Shown in pieces: positions 28,201-36,174 of a stretch of DNA of 64,000 bases. The notes beneath the pieces are model-generated. The model was not told where the DNA came from, made no database searches, and saw only the letters and a list, made by a program, of their open reading frames with translations. Origin of the DNA: Haloferax gibbonsii ATCC 33959. GTDB lineage: Archaea > Halobacteriota > Halobacteria > Halobacteriales > Haloferacaceae. The stretch lies in assembly GCF_000336775.1 (NCBI RefSeq), contig NZ_AOLJ01000022.1, positions 39,796 to 103,795 on the forward strand, read 5' to 3'. The position numbers were made by a program, and so were the translations under genes. Every line of letters begins with the position of its first letter. The stretch's first letter is position 1.

Positions 28201-28668
28201 TCAGAGGAGGCCCACCAACCTGAGGGCGACGCCGACGATGAACAGCAGGCCGAGGACCCACGACCCGAGGAGCGCCGCCTGCGACCGCGCCAGCCCGCGC
28301 CCCCGCGCGGCGTGGTACGTCCCGTAGAAGAGGTACGCGACGACGACCCCGAGCGTCCCGGCGACGAGCGCCGGTCCGGCGACGTTCGTCACGCTCTCGG
28401 GGATGGCGCTCCCGCCGACGAACAGCACCGCCATCGCGCCGAAGCCGAGCGCCGCGAGGACGAAGACGAGCGACAGCACCGTCGGGTCGTCGGCCCAGCG
28501 ACGCGAGTCGCTTCCGCTTCCGCTCCCGCTCCCCGCCGAACCCCCGCCGGTCGGAGTCGGAACGCTCGTGACGGAGTAGTGTCGCCAGCCGCGGCCGGTC
28601 AGAAACACGGTGAGCGCCAGCAGTACGACGCCGAGGACGAACCCGAGGAACAAGCCAGTCTGTGCCAT
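28201..28668 (-). CDS. membrane protein, first gene of the opposing block
   Basis: A 155-residue protein with four predicted helices (about residues 5-22, 65-85, 97-117, 130-152), with a Gly/Ser-rich cytoplasmic loop between the first two. It starts MAQTGLFLGF at 28668, downstream of a TATA-like element in the divergent promoter region. The next gene starts right after its stop, so it heads a four-gene operon of membrane proteins that points at the oxidase genes. No family is recognised. Confidence 0.6.
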   Translation of the reverse strand: MAQTGLFLGFVLGVVLLALTVFLTGRGWRHYSVTSVPTPTGGGSAGSGSGSGSDSRRWADDPTVLSLVFVLAALGFGAMAVLFVGGSAIPESVTNVAGPALVAGTLGVVVAYLFYGTYHAARGRGLARSQAALLGSWVLGLLFIVGVALRLVGLL

Positions 28669-28823
28669 GTGAACACGCCTCGTTTTCTATAACTATTGAC
28701 AATGATATAAGCGATTCGACCCCACAGCGGCCCTCGGGGTCGAGTTCCCGTGCGTCGGCCGCCTCGAACGCGTCGCGGCGGCGAAACGTGATTCTTAAGG
28801 GTCGCACGAGTCACGTAGCGTGT
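28669..28823. promoter_or_regulatory. divergent promoter region
   Basis: This 155-nt spacer serves two divergent genes. For the minus strand, GTTATAGAA (28685-28693) lies 17-25 nt before ATG 28668. For the plus strand, ATTCTTAAGG (28791-28800) lies 24-33 nt before ATG 28824, preceded by the BRE-like GAAACG. An additional AT-rich tract (28693-28710) has no assigned role. Confidence 0.5.
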
Positions 28824-29756
28824 ATGAGCGACGAACAGCAGGCGGAGGCCGAGCAGGTCGATGAAGAGGTCGAGTCCGGTATTCAGGACGGCGACTTCGT
28901 CCGCCTCGCGTACACGGTGCGAACGATCGAGGACGGCGACGTCGTCGACACGACGGACAAAGAAGTGGCCGAAGAGGCCGAGATCGACGTCGAGGGCTAC
29001 GAGTTCGAGCCCCGCGTCGTCATCGTCGGTGCCGGCCACGTCTTCCCCGAGGTCGACGAGGCACTCATCGGCGCCGAGGCCGGCGACGAGGGGACCGTCG
29101 AGATTCCGGCGGTCGACGCCTTCGGCGAGTACGACGAGGACGACGTGCGCACGGTCAGCGCCAACAAGATCGACGAGGACGACCGCTACCCCGGTGCGCA
29201 GGTCACCATCGACGGCGAGCAGGGCCGTCTGGAGACCATCATCGGCGGTCGCGCCCGCGTCAACTTCAACCACCCCCTCGCCGGCGAGGACCTCGAATAC
29301 GAGTACGAAGTGCTCGAACTCGTCGACGACCGCGAGGAGCAGGCCTCCGGCCTCCTCGGCATGTACCTCCAGCAGGCCCCCGAAGTCTGGATTCAGACGG
29401 ACGAGGTCGAAGAGGAGCAGGTCGTCGAGTCCGACGACGACGAGGATGAGGACGCCGAGCCCGAGACGGAGACCGTCACCGTCGAGAAGGACACGCTCTA
29501 CATCGAGGCGACGCCCCAGATGACGATGAACCAGCAGTGGATGTTCTCCAAGCAGCAGATCGCGCAGGACATCATGCAGCGGCTGGACATCGACCGCGTC
29601 ATCGTCCAGGAGACCATCGAGGGCGGCATGGGCGGCATGGGCGGCCTCGGCGGTATGATGGGCGGCGCGGGCGGCGCCGACATCGAAGAGGCCATCGAGG
29701 ACGTCGACATCGACGCCGACGAACTCGCCGCGGAACTCGACGCCGACGAAGAGTAA
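28824..29756 (+). CDS. FKBP/SlyD-type peptidyl-prolyl cis-trans isomerase
   Basis: A 310-residue long-type archaeal FKBP that isomerises prolyl bonds and acts as a chaperone. The FKBP core begins at GDFVRLAYTVRTIEDGDVVDT (about residue 24), contains GAGHVFPEVDEALIGAEAGDE, and has an inserted flap (IF) domain around residues 110-150. A very acidic linker (~205-225) is followed by a C-terminal extension and a Gly/Met-rich stretch GGMGGMGGLGGMMGG near residue 270. Start ATG 28824 matches the TATA spacing and leaves no leader. The protein is cytoplasmic. Confidence 0.88.
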   Translation: MSDEQQAEAEQVDEEVESGIQDGDFVRLAYTVRTIEDGDVVDTTDKEVAEEAEIDVEGYEFEPRVVIVGAGHVFPEVDEALIGAEAGDEGTVEIPAVDAFGEYDEDDVRTVSANKIDEDDRYPGAQVTIDGEQGRLETIIGGRARVNFNHPLAGEDLEYEYEVLELVDDREEQASGLLGMYLQQAPEVWIQTDEVEEEQVVESDDDEDEDAEPETETVTVEKDTLYIEATPQMTMNQQWMFSKQQIAQDIMQRLDIDRVIVQETIEGGMGGMGGLGGMMGGAGGADIEEAIEDVDIDADELAAELDADEE

Positions 29757-29829
29757 GCGAGTCCGCCGCCCTCGCCGTCTCGGCGAATCGGCGGCTTCTT
29801 GATACTCGCCTTCCGACCGCCTCGTAGCT

Positions 29830-30096
29830 ATGGCTTCGTCAGACGACGACGCGACGGCCGAGTTCCGCGACCTCACAGACGTGAAAGTCGCACTCGTCGC
29901 CGGGCTCTGTACCGTCGCATTGACGCTCTCGCTCAAGTACGGCGCCGGAATCGAGGTGCCGTTCATCTACCGTCTCTCCCCGCTCGCACCGTACTTCGCC
30001 TACGTCTTCTCCCGCGGCGCGGCGCTGTCCGCCCGGACGTGGATGGCGCTCATCGCGGCCGTCACGCTCGGCACGTTCGGGTTCTTCGCGCTCTGA
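29830..30096 (+). CDS. small membrane protein
   Basis: An 88-residue protein with an acidic N-terminus and three hydrophobic segments (about residues 18-35, 45-60, 68-87). It lies 73 nt downstream of the FKBP gene on the same strand and converges on the RecA-like gene. It resembles many small haloarchaeal integral proteins without assigned role. The start is ATG 29830; no strong Shine-Dalgarno is seen. Confidence 0.6.
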   Translation: MASSDDDATAEFRDLTDVKVALVAGLCTVALTLSLKYGAGIEVPFIYRLSPLAPYFAYVFSRGAALSARTWMALIAAVTLGTFGFFAL

Positions 30097-30114
30097 GCGG
30101 CGACTCGGCCTCGC

Positions 30115-30738
30115 TCAGGCGATGTCGCGGCTGGTGTCGACGGTGACGCGCTCCGCCAGCCGAAGCTTGATGGTCTCGTCGAGTGCGCGGCCCCCGCGGA
30201 ACTTGGGGACTGCGAGGCGGTTGACGATTTCCGAGCCGTCTATCTTCGTGTCGAGGTCGAACACCACGTCGGCCATGTGTTCGGTCAGGTCGCGGTTGTC
30301 CGGGACCGACTCGCCTTTCAGCCCGTGGAGGACGGTCAGCCCGCGGGTGTTGACCATGTGCGTCTGCAGGTCGTTGAGGAACTTCCGGTAGCGAGCGCCC
30401 TCGCTTCGTTCGAGCACGTCAACCACGTCGATGACGAGGTTCGCGCCCTCCGGGAGGTCGCGGACCAGACTGCTCGCCGTGTCGAGCGGCGCGTCGCCGC
30501 CCACGTCGCGCACGGTGGGGTTTCCGGTCGGACCGGGGTTCCGTTCGAGCGCGTCGGTGACGGCCTCGGCCGAGCGAATCGTCGTCAGCCACAGCGTCCC
30601 CCGCGTGGTCGTCAGTTCGTGTAAGAACAGTTCGGACTGGCTGGCCGGGTCGGCGGCGAGGAGGACGATGCTCCCCGCGGGAATGCCCCCGCCGAGTTGG
30701 CGGTCGAGCACGTCGATTCCCGTCGCCAGTCGAGACAT
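30115..30738 (-). CDS. RecA/KaiC-like fold protein with degenerate Walker A
   Basis: A 207-residue RecA-superfamily protein. The start MSRLATGIDVLDRQLGGGIP matches KaiC/RadA/RadB proteins just before the P-loop. Where GDPGAGKT is expected it reads ADPASQSE (residues 29-36), so the nucleotide-binding Lys and Thr are lost. The Walker B-like strand NLVIDVVDVL (about 100-109) remains. It is probably a non-hydrolysing scaffold or sensor. From memory this is the DUF7125-type haloarchaeal family. It follows the MinD-like gene by 26 nt and is likely co-transcribed with it. Confidence 0.7.
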   Translation of the reverse strand: MSRLATGIDVLDRQLGGGIPAGSIVLLAADPASQSELFLHELTTTRGTLWLTTIRSAEAVTDALERNPGPTGNPTVRDVGGDAPLDTASSLVRDLPEGANLVIDVVDVLERSEGARYRKFLNDLQTHMVNTRGLTVLHGLKGESVPDNRDLTEHMADVVFDLDTKIDGSEIVNRLAVPKFRGGRALDETIKLRLAERVTVDTSRDIA

Positions 30739-30764
30739 ACTCCAGTGTAAGGAAGTCGCTCATA

Positions 30765-31382
30765 TTACTTCTTCCCCGGTATCCTGTCGGCGATTCGACG
30801 GTACGCGGCCCGAACTGTCGGACGGGTGAGAACTGGCGACGACTCCTCCGGAACGGTCCCGAGCACCGGCGCGCCCACGAGGTCGGACACCGCCTCGGGA
30901 GCCATTCGTGACCGCGAGACGACACATCCGACGACGGGGGTGCCGAGCGCCCGCGCCATCGCGGCCGTCTTGGCGGCGTCGCGGAGCGCCGGCGCGCACA
31001 GCGGCGACACGACGACCACGGCGTCGGCGACGCGGAGCGGGACGGCGGCATCGGGCCCAGCGCCCGCGGGGCAGTCGACGACCGCGCGACGTTCGTCGTC
31101 CGCGGCGGTACGAAGCCACCGCTCGAAGGCGTCGTCGTCGATTCCGGCGGGTGCCGGGAGCACGGAAACGGTCGAGTCGGTCGGGTGCGACCGAACCGAA
31201 GGTTCGCACACCGATTTGCCCGAGACGGCGTCCACTCGGCGCTCAACGCCGGCCATCGCGTGGAGGTTCGGCATGTCCCTGTCGGCGTCGACGGCGAGCA
31301 CCGGGCCGTCGAGCGCGCTCGCCAGTCCGAGGGTCGTGGTGGTCTTGCCGCTGCCGCCCTTACCGCCCGCGATTGCCAACAT
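30765..31382 (-). CDS. minD3: MinD/ParA-family P-loop ATPase
   Basis: A 205-residue SIMIBI ATPase with the deviant Walker A GGKGGSGKTTT (residues 6-16), switch-like VLAVDADRDMPNLHAM (about 29-44) and AVVDCPAGAG (about 99-108). It is shorter than bacterial MinD and lacks an obvious amphipathic membrane-targeting helix at its C-terminus. H. volcanii has four MinD homologues, and position relative to dacZ suggests this is the one called MinD3 (recall, not search). Family members place proteins in the cell by ATP-driven dimerisation. It is the middle gene of a co-oriented trio. Confidence 0.75.
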   Translation of the reverse strand: MLAIAGGKGGSGKTTTTLGLASALDGPVLAVDADRDMPNLHAMAGVERRVDAVSGKSVCEPSVRSHPTDSTVSVLPAPAGIDDDAFERWLRTAADDERRAVVDCPAGAGPDAAVPLRVADAVVVVSPLCAPALRDAAKTAAMARALGTPVVGCVVSRSRMAPEAVSDLVGAPVLGTVPEESSPVLTRPTVRAAYRRIADRIPGKK

Positions 31383-31446
31383 AGCCGGGGCTGGCCCCGG
31401 CTTGGTACTTGAACCTGCGGCGAAAACGGGCCGCGTCGAGTTGGCC

Positions 31447-31821
31447 TCAGTCGTTACAGCAGCCGCCGGCCTCGCCGCCGAAGTCGACCGCGAGCGGCTC
31501 CGAGATGGCCTCGTTAATCTTCTCCAACTCGCCGACGAGTTCGGCCTGCGCGAGGAGGTACTCCTCCATCACGGGCTCGGAGTGGAGCTCTTCTTGGGCC
31601 GCTTGGACCTTTCGGAGCCCCTCTTGGGTCGCTTCGCCCATCTGTCGGGCCACGTTGAACTCCTCGCGGAGCTGGTTGAACTCCGTGATGAGTTCCTGCA
31701 CGTCGTCGTCGGCTTCGACGGCGGCCTTCGCCTCCTCGTAGGCTTCGTACTTCGGATGGTCGGCGATGGCCTCGCCGAGTTCGCGCCCGAGTTCTTCGAG
31801 CCGCGTCGTCTGCGTGCTCAT
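31447..31821 (-). CDS. YlbF/YmcA-family regulator
   Basis: A 124-residue helical protein matching the YlbF/YmcA (Com_YlbF) family: LGRELGEAIADHPKYEAYEEA, then AVEADDDVQELITEFNQLR and a long heptad-like helix. It ends with GGEAGGCCND, whose Cys pair may bind a metal or Fe-S cluster. In Bacillus the YlbF-YmcA-YaaT (RicAFT) complex carries Fe-S clusters and controls mRNA processing and phosphorelay. Start ATG 31821. It heads a co-oriented trio with the MinD-like and RecA-like genes, 64 nt apart. Confidence 0.8.
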   Translation of the reverse strand: MSTQTTRLEELGRELGEAIADHPKYEAYEEAKAAVEADDDVQELITEFNQLREEFNVARQMGEATQEGLRKVQAAQEELHSEPVMEEYLLAQAELVGELEKINEAISEPLAVDFGGEAGGCCND

Positions 31822-31901
31822 AGCCGCGCGTTGGGGTGCGAGCGGTTTCAACCTGCCGAACGGGGAAGGAGAAGGGGCGAGCGGTCGACCCCGCGGAGGG
31901 C

Positions 31902-32555
31902 TCAGACGTGGGACTCGACGAACGCGACCACGTCCTGCAGTTCGTCCGGGCTGACGCCGTGAGGCGCGCCGTAGAGGTTCGCGGTCACGTCCGCGCCGAG
32001 TTCGCGGAGGCGGTCGGCCGCGCGTTCGACCCGCGAGGACGGGATGATTTGGTCCATCGACCCGCCGCCGACGAACACCGGCTTGCCGGCGATGCCCTCG
32101 GGTTCGAGGTCGGCGTGGGAGTCCGCGAGATACCCGTGGAGCGCGACGACCCACGCGTAGTCGTCGGGGTCGTCGAGGAGGAGCGAGAGGCTGGTAATCG
32201 CGCCCTGGCTGAACCCGAGGAGGCCGATTCGGTCGGGGTCGATGTCGTACGCCTCGACCGCTCCGGCGATAGCCTCGCGGACGAGGTTCCGCGAGCGTTC
32301 GAACTGCTCGGCGTGGGGCTGGCTCTGGTGGAGGCCGCCCTCCGAGAGGTCGAGTTCGTACCACGTGTAGCCGCCCTGCAGGCGGTCGGGCGCGCGGAGG
32401 CTCACGACGTGGACGTGGTCGGGGAACTCCTGTGCGATAGACAGGAGGTCCTGTTCGTTCGAGCCGCGGCCGTGGAGCAGGACGACGGCGGGAGCCGGCC
32501 CGTCGCCCGGTTCCGACGGTTCGACGTGGACGTGTTCGAGAGGGATGTCGGACAT
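31902..32555 (-). CDS. phospholipase/carboxylesterase (alpha/beta hydrolase)
   Basis: A 217-residue alpha/beta hydrolase of the acyl-protein thioesterase/carboxylesterase group. The oxyanion region LLHGRGSNEQDL is at residues 27-38, the nucleophile Ser116 in GFSQGA, the acid Asp in GGGSMDQIIP (near 167), and His in APHGVS (near 199). It is soluble and cytoplasmic, with no signal peptide. It would hydrolyse short-chain esters or thioesters; the true substrate is unknown. It lies 80 nt upstream of ylbF on the same strand, so it may share transcription. Confidence 0.85.
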   Translation of the reverse strand: MSDIPLEHVHVEPSEPGDGPAPAVVLLHGRGSNEQDLLSIAQEFPDHVHVVSLRAPDRLQGGYTWYELDLSEGGLHQSQPHAEQFERSRNLVREAIAGAVEAYDIDPDRIGLLGFSQGAITSLSLLLDDPDDYAWVVALHGYLADSHADLEPEGIAGKPVFVGGGSMDQIIPSSRVERAADRLRELGADVTANLYGAPHGVSPDELQDVVAFVESHV

Positions 32556-32720
32556 GGACGGCGGTAGGCCGCGGCGAGTCTTGAATCCCCGAGTGACAAC
32601 GGGGCAACCGGGTGACGCCGCCGTCGACGCCGCGGTTCGCTTCGGCGTGCGTGCGGGTGTGTGACGCTCATTCGTGGGGAAGCGCGGTGGTTAAACGGCT
32701 CCGTCCGCAACGATGGGGCA

Positions 32721-33755
32721 ATGAGTCAGGACGCCACCTCGGAGGGAGACCTTCGAAACACCGGGATGTCGCTCAAGCACGACCGGGAGTGGGACTACGA
32801 ACTCGAACAGATCGTCGAAGCCATCGAGGAGCGCGACGCCAAGCGCGTCGGCCTCCAGTTCCCCGAGGGACTGAAGCGCCGCGGCCCGGCGGTCGCCGAC
32901 GACCTCCGACAGCTCTGCGACGACGACGTGACGTTCATGCTCTCCGGCCAGCCGTGCTACGGCGCGTGCGACCTCGACACCTACCTCATGCGGCGGACCG
33001 ACGTGTTCGTCCACTTCGGCCACTCGCCGATGAAGGAGTCGGACAAAATCATCTACGTCCCGCTGTTCTCCAACGTCGACCCCTTCCCCATCATGGAGGA
33101 CGCGCTCGACGACATCGAGGGCGACGAGGTCGGTCTCGTCACCACCGCCCAGCACATGAACCGCTTCGAGGACATGTGCGACTGGCTCGAAGAGCGCGGC
33201 TACACCGTCCAGACCCGCAAGGGCGACGACCGCCTCACCTACGAGGGACAGGTCCTCGGCTGCAACTACGCCTCCGCGGACATCCCGGCGGACGACGTGC
33301 TCTACGTCGGCGGCGGCAAGTTCCACCCGCTCGGCCTCGCGATGGAACACCCCGACAAGAACGTCGTCATCGCCGACCCCGTCAACAACGTCGTCACCAT
33401 CGCCGACACGCGGAAGTTCATGAAACAGCGCTACGCCTCGGTCCACAAGGCGATGGACGCCGAGAAGTGGGGCGTCATCTTCTGTACGAAAATCGGCCAG
33501 GGTCGCATGGAAATCGCCGAGAAGATTCTGGAGGACAACGAGAACGCCTACCTCATCACGATGGACGAGGTGACGCCGGACCGCCTCCGCAACTTCGACA
33601 TGGACGCGTTCGTCAACACCGGCTGTCCGCGCATCACGACCGACGACGGCCCGCGGTTCCACAAGCCGATGCTGACGCCGCAGGAGTACCGCATCGCCGT
33701 CGGCGACGAGCCGCTCGACTCCCTGGAGTTCGACACGTTCCACGGCACCTGGTAG
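32721..33755 (+). CDS. dph2: 2-(3-amino-3-carboxypropyl)histidine synthase, archaeal Dph2
   Basis: Dph2 is a radical 4Fe-4S enzyme that transfers the 3-amino-3-carboxypropyl group of SAM to a histidine of elongation factor aEF-2, the first step of diphthamide synthesis. The 344-residue protein has the three cluster cysteines in GQPCYGACDLDTY (near residue 76), QVLGCNYAS (near 182) and NTGCPRI (near 300). ATG 32721 is chosen; an upstream frame would add 20 uncharacteristic residues. It is transcribed alone, divergent from the esterase. Confidence 0.92.
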   Translation: MSQDATSEGDLRNTGMSLKHDREWDYELEQIVEAIEERDAKRVGLQFPEGLKRRGPAVADDLRQLCDDDVTFMLSGQPCYGACDLDTYLMRRTDVFVHFGHSPMKESDKIIYVPLFSNVDPFPIMEDALDDIEGDEVGLVTTAQHMNRFEDMCDWLEERGYTVQTRKGDDRLTYEGQVLGCNYASADIPADDVLYVGGGKFHPLGLAMEHPDKNVVIADPVNNVVTIADTRKFMKQRYASVHKAMDAEKWGVIFCTKIGQGRMEIAEKILEDNENAYLITMDEVTPDRLRNFDMDAFVNTGCPRITTDDGPRFHKPMLTPQEYRIAVGDEPLDSLEFDTFHGTW

Positions 33756-33913
33756 CCCGAGACTCTCGGTGAGCGCCCCGCCCCGGCGCGTGGCTCTCGC
33801 GACGCCGCCGAGGGGAGCGTCCTGTTTCGACTCTTCCGCCTCGCTTCGGACGTATCCGATTTCCTGACAGTCCATCCAGAATACCTATACGGGTCGCCAT
33901 TCGACGGACACGT

Positions 33914-34474
33914 ATGGTCCCTCCACGAACACGAACCGCCCTCCTGAGCCTGCTCGGCGTCCTCGCGCTCGCGGGAACCGCCGCCGCGCAGAACCTCGAA
34001 TCCGCACAGCAACTTTCGCCGGTGTTCCGCGCCGGCGGAAGCTTCCTCATCGACCTCGTCGTCGGCGGCATCCTCGTCGCGGCGGCCCCGGCGTACACCA
34101 GAGACGCCATCGCCGAGATTCGGGACGACCCCGGCGGGTCGTTCCTCTGGGGTCTCGGCGTCGGCATCGGCGGACTCATCGTCCTCGTCCTCCTCGCAAT
34201 CACCATCATCGGCCTCCTCGTGGCGATTCCGGGGTTCCTCGCGTTCATTCTCCTCAGTATCGTCGGGAGCGCGCTCGCAACCGTTCTCCTCGGGTCGCTC
34301 GTGACCGGCGTCGCCTCCGGCGGGCCGCCCTCGCTGGGCGTCTCGCTCGTCGTCGGCGCGCTCGTCGCGGCGGTCCTGTCGCTCGTCCCCATCATCGGCG
34401 GCGTCATCCTGTTCGTCGTCGACACGCTCGGGCTCGGCGTCATCGGACGCAACCTCTACCGCTCGTGGTCCTGA
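33914..34474 (+). CDS. polytopic membrane protein (DUF8173-like, bactofilin-linked type)
   Basis: A 186-residue protein with a cleavable-looking signal (ALAGTAAAQ at about residues 19-27) and about five hydrophobic segments: GSFLIDLVVGGILVAAAP, WGLGVGIGGLIVLVLLAITIIGL and onward. The pattern, one helix then a loop TRDAIAEIRDDPGGSFLWG then a long hydrophobic bundle, resembles the membrane domain that elsewhere is fused to polymer-forming (bactofilin-like) proteins. A bactofilin homologue is encoded at 50694-51545. Function is not shown. It stands alone, preceded by a TATA-like CCTATACG (33886-33893). Confidence 0.6.
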   Translation: MVPPRTRTALLSLLGVLALAGTAAAQNLESAQQLSPVFRAGGSFLIDLVVGGILVAAAPAYTRDAIAEIRDDPGGSFLWGLGVGIGGLIVLVLLAITIIGLLVAIPGFLAFILLSIVGSALATVLLGSLVTGVASGGPPSLGVSLVVGALVAAVLSLVPIIGGVILFVVDTLGLGVIGRNLYRSWS

Positions 34475-34554
34475 CCCCGCGCCGACGCTTCTGACAGGCG
34501 ACTCTCAGGAGCCACCACAACATTCAGGGTACCGGTAGCGAATGGGTCAGACAG

Positions 34555-36156
34555 ATGCCGACGACCCACCTCTCCGTCCTCGGACTCGACGTGCAGCGGG
34601 TCGTCACCCCGCTCGAAGCAGGCGACGTCGATGCCGACCGGGTTCGTCTGGTCCGCGACGAGGCCGACCCCGAGCAGGGTCGCGACCCGGACGACTGCGC
34701 ACCCGGCGCGCCGCGAGCGAGCGCACACGCCGCGAAAGCCGTCAGCGAACGGCTCGCCGGTCGGGGAACGCTCGACGAGGCACGGCTCCCCTTCACCGGC
34801 TCTTTCGAGGAGCTGTACGCCGCGACGACCGACCTGCTCCGCGAGGCGGCCGCGGACGGCGACGTACGGGTGAACCTCGCCGGCGCGCCCCCGCAGGTCG
34901 CCGCCGCCTTCTACGCCGCGCGAACCGCCCTCGTCGACGGCGGCGAACTCGACCGCGGGACCGTCTCGCTTCTGACCGTCCCCGCGACCGACCGTCCCGA
35001 CCTCGCCGCCATCGACGACCTCCGGGCCCTCGTTTCCGACGTCGAGACCGCGTCCGACGCGTTCGCCGAGTTCCGCCGCGTCGCCGACGGCCCCGCGGCC
35101 GCCGACGTCGCCCGACAGCTCCGAATCGCCCTGTCGGACCTGCGAGACGCGCTCGCCGAGGCCAGCGGCGAATCTCGGTCACGTCCGAACTCCCGCGCCG
35201 GCCGAACCGCGGGCGCTCGCGGGGCGCGCTCCAACGGTGACTCGCCGCTCGGCGCGATGAGTTCCTACGTCGGGCGCGCCCGCGAGCAGCTCGCGGACCT
35301 CGTCGAGTCCGAGGCACCCCGCCCGGACCCCGAGGACACGCGCGACCCGAACGCGGTGCTCGATGCGCTCGACGCGTGGCTCGACGACGAGAGCCGCCTG
35401 CTCGCGTCGGTCGAGGAGAACCCCGGCGAACTGGTCGCCCGCTTCCGAACGAGCTGTGAGGCGCGCTTCGGGAAGTTCGAAGACCGGGCGACCATCGAGC
35501 TGTTCGAGTCGCTCGACCGCTTCGAGGCGCACCTCGACGCCTATCTGGACGCCCGGGCGCAGCTCTCGGCCGCCGCCGGCCCGGTCGCCGAGCGGACGAC
35601 GGACCTCACCGAACGGGCCGCCGAGGCCGCGACGAGCCTCTCGGAGCTCGACGAGGCGGGCCACGCGACGGGCGAGTCACCTCTCGAACTCGACGGCCAC
35701 GCGCTCTCGCCGCTGGGCGACCTCGAAGCCACGATTCTGTCCGTCCTCGCCGGCGGCCCGCCGCGCTCCCGCCAGCGGACGCGTCGCGCGGTCGCCGCCG
35801 AACTCCGCGAGCGCGCCGAACACCACGGCATCGTCGCCGGCGCGCGCGACGAGGAGACGTGGTCGGCCTTCGATTCGTTCTGCGTGGGCGTCGCTCGCGA
35901 TAGCGTGACCGGCGACCGATTCGAAAAGCGGCTCTCGAACGCGCTCGCCCCGCGCCTCGACGTGGCCGTCGAGGGACTCACCGCGAACGGGTTCGTCACG
36001 ACGCGCGAGCGGGAACGCGGCCGCGACGCGCTCGAACCCACGGACGCGGGTCGGCTCTGGACGTCGACGACCGACTGGGAGTCGTTCCGAGAGACCGTCG
36101 TCGACGACCTGCTCCGCGACTGCGTCGAACGCGACGAGGGCGTCGCGGACGCGTAG
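34555..36156 (+). CDS. putative CARF-like sensor with C-terminal winged-helix domain
   Basis: A 533-residue soluble protein. The first ~170 residues look like a Rossmann fold of the CARF/DUF6293 kind: a strand THLSVLGLDVQRVVTPL, a second strand DRVRLVRDE, and the motif region VRVNLAGAPPQVAAAFYAA (about residues 104-122), where family members carry a ligand-loop glycine motif. The middle (~175-385) is helical and coiled-coil-like. The C-terminal ~140 residues appear to be a winged-helix region (LEATILSVLAGG, then GLTANGFVTTRER). This suggests a ligand-responsive regulator; ligand and targets are unknown, and the CARF assignment is by eye only. Confidence 0.5.
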   Translation: MPTTHLSVLGLDVQRVVTPLEAGDVDADRVRLVRDEADPEQGRDPDDCAPGAPRASAHAAKAVSERLAGRGTLDEARLPFTGSFEELYAATTDLLREAAADGDVRVNLAGAPPQVAAAFYAARTALVDGGELDRGTVSLLTVPATDRPDLAAIDDLRALVSDVETASDAFAEFRRVADGPAAADVARQLRIALSDLRDALAEASGESRSRPNSRAGRTAGARGARSNGDSPLGAMSSYVGRAREQLADLVESEAPRPDPEDTRDPNAVLDALDAWLDDESRLLASVEENPGELVARFRTSCEARFGKFEDRATIELFESLDRFEAHLDAYLDARAQLSAAAGPVAERTTDLTERAAEAATSLSELDEAGHATGESPLELDGHALSPLGDLEATILSVLAGGPPRSRQRTRRAVAAELRERAEHHGIVAGARDEETWSAFDSFCVGVARDSVTGDRFEKRLSNALAPRLDVAVEGLTANGFVTTRERERGRDALEPTDAGRLWTSTTDWESFRETVVDDLLRDCVERDEGVADA

Positions 36157-36174
36157 CGCGGCACGGTCCGATTC

